Shown piece after piece: positions 58,787-64,000 of a DNA stretch of 64,000 bases. The position numbers and the translations under genes are program-made. Under the pieces are notes generated by a model. The model had not been told where the DNA came from, made no database searches, and saw only the letters and a list, made by a program, of their open reading frames with translations. Source of the DNA: Erwinia sp. 198. Its GTDB lineage: Bacteria > Pseudomonadota > Gammaproteobacteria > Enterobacterales > Enterobacteriaceae. How positions within the stretch are numbered: position 1 is the stretch's first letter; each line of letters begins with the position of its first letter. Where the stretch lies: the NCBI RefSeq assembly GCF_003937915.1, contig NZ_RHUM01000012.1, positions 1-64,000 of the forward strand. The letters are read 5' to 3'.

Positions 58787-61030
58787 ATGAGCATTTTTAT
58801 ACGTTCCGGGGTGTGCCTTGCGGTGATGTCGGCCTTATCAATGACGGCACAGGCAGCAGAGAGTACCGATGTCGGTGCCATTAATGTCCAGGGCGAGACG
58901 CTGGGCGGCGGCATGATGGTACAGGAAGAGTCAGCGAAAGCGCGTTCTACCATTACTAAAGAGGCGATGCAGAAACAGGCGGATATGGCGGGAAACGCGC
59001 TGGATCGACTGAAATATACGCCCGGCCTGAACGTTAACAGCAACGACGCCAGCGGTCTGAGCGGCGTTGATTACACCATGCGCGGCATGAATTCCGATCA
59101 GATTGGCCTGTCGATCGACGGCATTCCGATTAACGACTCCGGCAACTACGCGGTTTACCCTAATCTGGTAGGCGACGCAGAAAATATCGAAGAGGTGTTT
59201 GTGACTCAGGGCTCGTCAGAGGCGGACGGCCCTCATATTGGATCGAGCGGCGGCAATATCGGTCTGGTGACTAAAAGGCCCGCAAAAGATTTCGGCGGCT
59301 TTGTGAAGCAGACGCTGGGCAGTAACAATCTGAGTAAAACCTTCGCCCGTCTGGAAACCGGCGAATATAACGGCTTCAGTAACTGGCTCTCTTATTCGCA
59401 TACCGAAGCGAAAAAATGGCGCGGCGAAGGACGCTTATATTCCAATAAATTTGAGATGAACTCACTCTTCGAGGCGGAAAATGGCAACAGCAGCAGCCTG
59501 ATTATGAAGTATAACCGTCAGGAAAATGCCAATTACAACACGTTAAGCAAGGCGCAGTTTGAACAGGACGGACGCTACGCCAACGATTATTCCGCTATGC
59601 CGCAGTATAATAGCCGTGGTCAGCTGTTGAGATACTACAAGCTGAACCGTAACCCGTTTGAGAATTTCACCCTCAGCTTTACGCAGAAACTCCAGCTACA
59701 GGATAACCTGTCGCTGACGTTGCAGCCTTACTACTACTGGGGCAACGGCGGCAGCTTTACCGGCCAGAGCGCCAGCACGCTGGGGCCAACGTCCGATCGG
59801 GCGGGCCAGTACGATCTCAGCAACCTGACCAGCAATACTTATTATCGTCCGTCGTGGACACAAACCTGGCGGCCCGGCATCACGACTAAACTAAAGTGGG
59901 ATATCAACGAGCAACACAGTCTGGATCTGGGCTACTGGTATGAACGCGCTCGCCAGCTACAAACGCAGCCTTATGTGGCGATCAAGCGCGACGGTAATCC
60001 AGCTGACCTGTGGGGCGATCCGAACGGCGCCGGGCAGGTAAAGGATGCCAACGGTAACACCGTGCAGGGCCGCAACCAGTATACCATCACGCCTGCGCAA
60101 AAAATCTGGCTACAGGATAGCTGGTTCGTCACGCCCGACTGGACGCTGGTCGGCGGTCTGGCCTGGCAACACGTCGATCGTCGCGGCGAAAACAAAGGCA
60201 GCCTGGCAAACGCGCCGGAGCATCGCCATGCCACCTATCACAAGTTCCTGCCGAACTTCAGCGCCAGCTATCGGCTCGATCGGCAGAATCAGGTGTTTTA
60301 CAACCTGACGCGCAATATGCGTACGCCGCAAAACTACGTGCTCTATAACGTCGGCGATTCGATTAATACTAAACCGGAGCTGAGCTGGAACCATGAGCTG
60401 GGCTGGCGCTTTCAGCGGGACGATATGCTGCTCAGCGCCACGCTGTTTTATCTGCGCTATACCGATCGTCAAATTTCCACCACCAATCCGGACGGCGACT
60501 ATGAAATGATGAACGTTGGCAAGGTGGAGAATCGGGGCCTGGAGGTCGAGTGGAGCGGCAAACTGCCCTATAACTTCAATTACTACACGTCTTACACCTA
60601 TACCGACTCCGGGCAGAAAGATAACGTCACGCGGGAAGGTATCCCTTTGCCGACCAGCGGCAAGCAGCTGCCCAACTCGCCCAAAAATTTGTTGAACCTG
60701 ACGCTGGGCTACGATGATGGCCGCTACTACAGCAGCGTCAGCGGAAAATATGTCGGCGCGTTTTACGGCGACATGACCAACGATGAAAAAGTGGGCGGCA
60801 GAACGGTGTTCGATCTGGCGGCAGGCGTTTATTTGCCAGTGGATAAAAAGATCGTCAAAAGCGCCGCACTGCGCTTCGGCATCCTCAACCTGCTCGATAA
60901 AGAATACCTGACGTCGGCGCGCACTACGGTGTTTAACGCCGATGCGCGTAACGGTCTTGGCGCCGCCACACCTTATTACAATGTTGGCGTAGAGCGTACC
61001 TACAGCGTTTCGCTGGAAGCCACTTTTTAA
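58787..61030 (+). CDS. TonB-dependent outer-membrane receptor
   Basis: This 747-residue protein has a signal peptide (cut near AQAAES, residue 24), a TonB-box-like DVGAINVQG, and a plug domain (about 45-165; ALDRLKYTPGLNVNSNDASG, RGMNSDQIGLSIDGIPI). A 22-strand barrel follows, ending in the usual aromatic (LEATF). The ligand cannot be read from sequence; siderophore, sugar or phosphate ester are all possible. It sits inside an operon with its own ExbB, ExbD, TonB and a phospholipase D. Confidence 0.9.
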   Translation: MSIFIRSGVCLAVMSALSMTAQAAESTDVGAINVQGETLGGGMMVQEESAKARSTITKEAMQKQADMAGNALDRLKYTPGLNVNSNDASGLSGVDYTMRGMNSDQIGLSIDGIPINDSGNYAVYPNLVGDAENIEEVFVTQGSSEADGPHIGSSGGNIGLVTKRPAKDFGGFVKQTLGSNNLSKTFARLETGEYNGFSNWLSYSHTEAKKWRGEGRLYSNKFEMNSLFEAENGNSSSLIMKYNRQENANYNTLSKAQFEQDGRYANDYSAMPQYNSRGQLLRYYKLNRNPFENFTLSFTQKLQLQDNLSLTLQPYYYWGNGGSFTGQSASTLGPTSDRAGQYDLSNLTSNTYYRPSWTQTWRPGITTKLKWDINEQHSLDLGYWYERARQLQTQPYVAIKRDGNPADLWGDPNGAGQVKDANGNTVQGRNQYTITPAQKIWLQDSWFVTPDWTLVGGLAWQHVDRRGENKGSLANAPEHRHATYHKFLPNFSASYRLDRQNQVFYNLTRNMRTPQNYVLYNVGDSINTKPELSWNHELGWRFQRDDMLLSATLFYLRYTDRQISTTNPDGDYEMMNVGKVENRGLEVEWSGKLPYNFNYYTSYTYTDSGQKDNVTREGIPLPTSGKQLPNSPKNLLNLTLGYDDGRYYSSVSGKYVGAFYGDMTNDEKVGGRTVFDLAAGVYLPVDKKIVKSAALRFGILNLLDKEYLTSARTTVFNADARNGLGAATPYYNVGVERTYSVSLEATF

Positions 61031-61047
61031 CCGGAAGAGAGAAGAAG

Positions 61048-61680
61048 ATGAATGCAACCCTGATGCACGATGCAATCTTTTATGTCATGTACTTCTCGCT
61101 GGCGGCAGCGCTGGTGATTATCATTGAACGATCTATCTGGTTTGCGTGGACGCGGCGGCAGGCCAGCCAGCTGGCGGCGGTAATGACGACGGAAACGCAC
61201 GCTCTGCCGGAAAGCGTAACCCGACGCAGTAGCGTGCCGCTGCGCGCAGTGCAGCCCGTACTGGCACGTAAAGGGCAGGCTTCAGCCGAGGCGCTCAGCG
61301 ACGAGGTCGACGCGCAGTATCTGCTGAGCAAAGCGGCCATGACGCGCGGCCTGTGGCTACTGGAAACGGTAGTAACCGCCGCGCCGCTGCTGGGGCTGCT
61401 GGGCACGGTAATGGGAATTATCGACACGTTTAAAGCGCTGGCGGCGGCAGGCGTGTCGGACGCCAGCCAGGTTTCCGCCGGGATGGGCACCGCGCTGTAT
61501 GCCACCGGATTAGGCATTGCTATTGCGCTGGTTTGTCTGGTTAGCAATAACTTTTTGCAGAACCGTATGGAGCGCATTAATGAATTACTTAAGGTGCTGC
61601 TGTTGCGGGCGGCTACGCCCGTACAGCGGGCCGATCCTGTTGCCGGGCCGCAGGACAATGGCGTGCGCCGCTATGCATGA
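61048..61680 (+). CDS. ExbB/MotA/TolQ-family proton channel protein
   Basis: This 210-residue inner-membrane protein has three helices (about 9-28, 112-135, 150-172) and the family signature APLLGLLGTVMGIIDTFKAL, GMGTALYATGLGIAIAL. It forms the proton-driven motor with the ExbD encoded at the start of the operon. The next gene overlaps its end by about 20 bases. Confidence 0.9.
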   Translation: MNATLMHDAIFYVMYFSLAAALVIIIERSIWFAWTRRQASQLAAVMTTETHALPESVTRRSSVPLRAVQPVLARKGQASAEALSDEVDAQYLLSKAAMTRGLWLLETVVTAAPLLGLLGTVMGIIDTFKALAAAGVSDASQVSAGMGTALYATGLGIAIALVCLVSNNFLQNRMERINELLKVLLLRAATPVQRADPVAGPQDNGVRRYA

Positions 61681-62941
61681 TCTTGCGCAGCGGTGCAAAA
61701 GGCTGCTGTGCGGCGGGCTGCTGCTGTTCAGCCCGCTGGGTGAGGCAAAGTTCGCCGTCGCGGGTTATGAACTGGTTTATGATGCCCCTGCCGAAACCAC
61801 GCTGACGGCGTCAGATCTGCGCAGCAGCGCCGTGGTGTGGCAAGAGATGTTCGCCAGCGCCCGTACACAGATCGATATTGCACAATTTTATGTGGCCAAC
61901 GAGCCGGGTTCGCGATTGGATAAGGTGATCCAGACGCTGCGGCAGGCTGGCGAACGCGGCGTAAAAATTCGGTTTTTAATGGATCAAAAGGGGCTGAAGC
62001 TCAGTACGCCGGAAACGCTGGCGCAGCTGAAAGCCATTCCGGGATTAACCTTGCGCGTTATGCCTTTCGCCCGCCTGGCTGGCGGTATTATTCATGCAAA
62101 ATACCTGTTGGTGGATGGCAGGCAGAGCTTTGTCGGCAGCCAGAACTTCGACTGGCGGGCGCTGGAGCATATCCAGGAAACCGGCCTGCTGATTAACGAC
62201 GCGCCTGTTGTAGCGCAAATTGCCGCCATCTTTGATCACGACTGGGCCGCGCAGCCGTTGCTGGAGGCGGGCGAAAAGGTACCCGAAACCGGTACGGATG
62301 CTCTGCCTGCCGATCTTCGCGCCGGCCGTTATCTGATCGCCAGCCCGCGCGCCTGGAATCCGGCAGGTATTCCCGATTCACAGTTGGTGCTGCCGCAGCT
62401 GCTTGCTTCCGCCAGAAAGCGTATTCGGGTGCAGGTAATGGAATATGCGCCGCTGTCGTTTGGCGAAAATCGCACCCGCCCCTTTTATGCCGTAATTGAC
62501 AATGCGTTGCGCGCAGCAGCGGCGCGTGGCGTACAGGTTGAGCTAATGGTCGCCAACTGGAATACCAAACAGCCCGACATCGCCTGGCTGAAAAGTCTGG
62601 CGCTGGTACCGGGCGTGACGATAAAAATCGTGACGATACCGGAGGCGAGCAGCGGCTTTATTCCCTATGCCCGCGTCGTGCACAGTAAGATCATGACTAT
62701 CGACGGCGAGCTGGCCTGGACAGGCACCAGTAACTGGAGCGGCGGCTACTTTGATAATTCACGCAACCTGGAGCTGGTGCTGAATGACGCCGTCATGGCG
62801 GCACGGCTGGATGCGCTTTATCAGCAGCTGTGGCAGAGCGGTTATGCCGCGCCGTTACGTATTGATACCGACTATCCTGCGCCCGATCCGGGCGGCCTGC
62901 TGCGGAAAAATGCGTTGCGCCCGGACGCACCAGAACGCTAA
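61658..62941 (+). CDS. exported phospholipase D-family protein with two HKD motifs
   Basis: The 427-residue product has a hydrophobic export signal (about 15-30, LLCGGLLLFSPLGEAKF) and two complete HxKx4D motifs: His146 in IIHAKYLLVDG...GSQNFD and His342 in VVHSKIMTIDG...GTSNWS. That makes a full two-lobed phospholipase D active site. It overlaps the exbB end; ATG 61673 is an alternative start, and neither has a good ribosome site, so coupling is likely. Placement in a TonB operon suggests it trims a phosphodiester substrate or its product for uptake, which is inference. Confidence 0.82.
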   Translation: MACAAMHDLAQRCKRLLCGGLLLFSPLGEAKFAVAGYELVYDAPAETTLTASDLRSSAVVWQEMFASARTQIDIAQFYVANEPGSRLDKVIQTLRQAGERGVKIRFLMDQKGLKLSTPETLAQLKAIPGLTLRVMPFARLAGGIIHAKYLLVDGRQSFVGSQNFDWRALEHIQETGLLINDAPVVAQIAAIFDHDWAAQPLLEAGEKVPETGTDALPADLRAGRYLIASPRAWNPAGIPDSQLVLPQLLASARKRIRVQVMEYAPLSFGENRTRPFYAVIDNALRAAAARGVQVELMVANWNTKQPDIAWLKSLALVPGVTIKIVTIPEASSGFIPYARVVHSKIMTIDGELAWTGTSNWSGGYFDNSRNLELVLNDAVMAARLDALYQQLWQSGYAAPLRIDTDYPAPDPGGLLRKNALRPDAPER

Positions 62942-63042
62942 GCATGGGGCAACAGGAGAAACCGGTATAAAGCATCAGCAGCACTCGCTGTCGCCACAAC
63001 CCGGCCCGTAAAGGATAACCTGTCTCCAGCGGGCAGGCCCTG

Positions 63043-63219
63043 TCACCGCCAGGCAATCAGCAAAGCCAGCCCCAGAGTTGTGGGCACAATAGCGCCGAAC
63101 AGCCGGCGAAAATTTATGCGCGCTTCTTTTTTAAACTCGTGGAGGCCGCTTTTGATTTCCTGAATATCTCCCAGCATATGCCAGACATCGGTTTCCAGCC
63201 TGGTGACTCGTATCTCCAT
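63043..63219 (-). CDS. small coiled-coil/tail-anchored protein (XhlA-like)
   Basis: The ATG at 63219 lies 8 bases after GGAGG and gives 58 residues: a charged helix (RVTRLETDVWHMLGDIQEIK to FKKEARINFRR, about 3-38) with heptad character, then one C-terminal membrane helix (about 40-56, LFGAIVPTTLGLALLIA). This is the layout of XhlA-type haemolysin/holin-associated proteins, though no phage genes are near. Function unknown. Confidence 0.6.
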   Translation of the reverse strand: MEIRVTRLETDVWHMLGDIQEIKSGLHEFKKEARINFRRLFGAIVPTTLGLALLIAWR

Positions 63220-63528
63220 CTGTTTACCCTCCATTGCGGTCTGCACGGCAAAGTTAACGCTTACGGTAATTAAGATAGCGATTTGCGGCAGCGCGATAAT
63301 CTATAGCCACATAAAAAGTGGAGAGTTTTTCTGACGGCGCAGCGGAAACACAGCGGAAAAGCATTGAGGATTCCGGCATGGCTCGCATTCGTCGTCCGAT
63401 TTTGCAGGCTGTTGCAGTATCCGTTGTGCGCTGTCCGGCAGCATTGCTGTTCCTCTTAAACAGGCGGAGCGAGGCTCAACATATTGTTGTATAGATGTTA
63501 TTCTCAGCCCGGATAAAAGGAGGAACCC

Positions 63529-64000
63529 ATGGCAATGGTTTTATTGCCGGGCGTTATGTGCGACGCCGGGCTATGGCAGGCGGTAGCGGCGGATCTGGCA
63601 CCGTTTGGCCCGCTGGTTTACGGCGATCTCGCCACTGAAAGCGAGCTTGAGACGATGGCGGCCAGCGTGCTGCGGCAGGCGCCCGAGCGTTTTACGCTGG
63701 TGGGTTTTTCAATGGGCGGTTTTGTGGCGCGCGAAGCGGTCCGCCAGGCGCCGGAGCGGGTAGAAAAGCTGATCCTGATCGCTACCTCCAGCGCGGAAGA
63801 CAGCGCGCAGCTAAAGGCTTTTAAAGCGGCCACGGCACGCTCGCTACAGTCGGCAAGCGGTGCCTTTCGCGGGCTGGGGCAGAAAAGCATTGCGCTTTCG
63901 CTCAGTAAAAAACATGCCACCGATGAACAGCTGAAAACGCAAATTTTCCAGATGAGCCTGCGAGTGGGGAAAGAGGCTTACTGTCGTCAGCTGCTGATGG
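63529..64000 (+). CDS. alpha/beta hydrolase, N-terminal part (runs off the window)
   Basis: From the ATG at 63529, behind a strong AGGAGG, 157 codons run to the window edge. They read VLLPGVMCDAGLWQAVAADL near the start and carry the nucleophile elbow LVGFSMGGFVAREAV (Ser near 65), so this is a serine-type alpha/beta hydrolase (esterase or C-C hydrolase group). The 280-base gap before it (63247-63528) shows no other gene. Confidence 0.85.
   Translation, partial: MAMVLLPGVMCDAGLWQAVAADLAPFGPLVYGDLATESELETMAASVLRQAPERFTLVGFSMGGFVAREAVRQAPERVEKLILIATSSAEDSAQLKAFKAATARSLQSASGAFRGLGQKSIALSLSKKHATDEQLKTQIFQMSLRVGKEAYCRQLLM

Noticed and set aside
1..64000. CRISPR arrays, tRNA genes, insertion sequences and integrases
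   Set aside because: I looked for regularly spaced repeats, clover-leaf sequences, transposase motifs and attachment repeats and found none I could support.

Overview
The window is chromosomal DNA of an enterobacterium. Gene order and protein sequences point to the Erwiniaceae (Pantoea, Mixta or Erwinia type). The backbone follows the Escherichia coli order rrf, metA, metH, yjbB, lysC, pgi, yjbEFGH, psiE, ubiCA, plsB, dgkA, lexA, yjbJ, zur, dusA, pspG, qor, dnaB, tyrB, yjbQR, uvrA, ssb. Several E. coli blocks are missing at the expected points: aceBAK-iclR between metA and metH, the mal genes between psiE and ubiC, dinF after lexA, alr after dnaB, and aphA after tyrB. No database was searched, so all names rest on recalled family features.

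Layout. 1-150: end of a 5S rRNA gene and its terminator. 400-6010: methionine genes metA and metH, with an AT-rich insert (1548-2142, minus strand) that looks like an undescribed class II microcin and its immunity protein. 6200-13500: transporters (YjbB, PanS, AqpZ, a CPA1 antiporter) and lysC with its lysine riboswitch. 13700-20400: pgi, the yjbEFGH exopolysaccharide operon with an Rcs-type box, and psiE with a CRP site. 20780-42250: a core stretch (ubiquinone, phospholipid, SOS, zinc, replication and repair genes) with recognisable LexA, Zur and sigma-54 sites. It is broken by a chitin-binding-domain relic, an Lrp-type regulator with a YitT-type membrane protein, and a TraF-like outer-membrane protein.

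42250-64000 is accessory. It holds a two-gene AbiE-like type IV toxin-antitoxin/phage-defence module with an array of operator half-sites. Next is a 1267-residue protein joining a glycoside hydrolase, a glycosyltransferase and an FAD-dependent oxidoreductase. A haloacetate-dehalogenase-like hydrolase follows, beside the stump of a short-chain dehydrogenase. Then come cspA with its cold-shock leader, several small enzyme and regulator genes, and a RidA/PLP-dehydratase pair divergent from a YheO-type regulator. A decayed glutathione S-transferase lies before a compact exbD-tonB-receptor-exbB-phospholipase D operon. The window ends inside an alpha/beta hydrolase gene.

The strongest candidates for something new are the microcin pair, the three-domain carbohydrate enzyme, the dedicated TonB system carrying its own phospholipase D, and the AbiE-like module with a PD-(D/E)XK-like front end. 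Two overlapping, mutually exclusive perfect hairpins between dusA and pspG are the most unusual non-coding structure.
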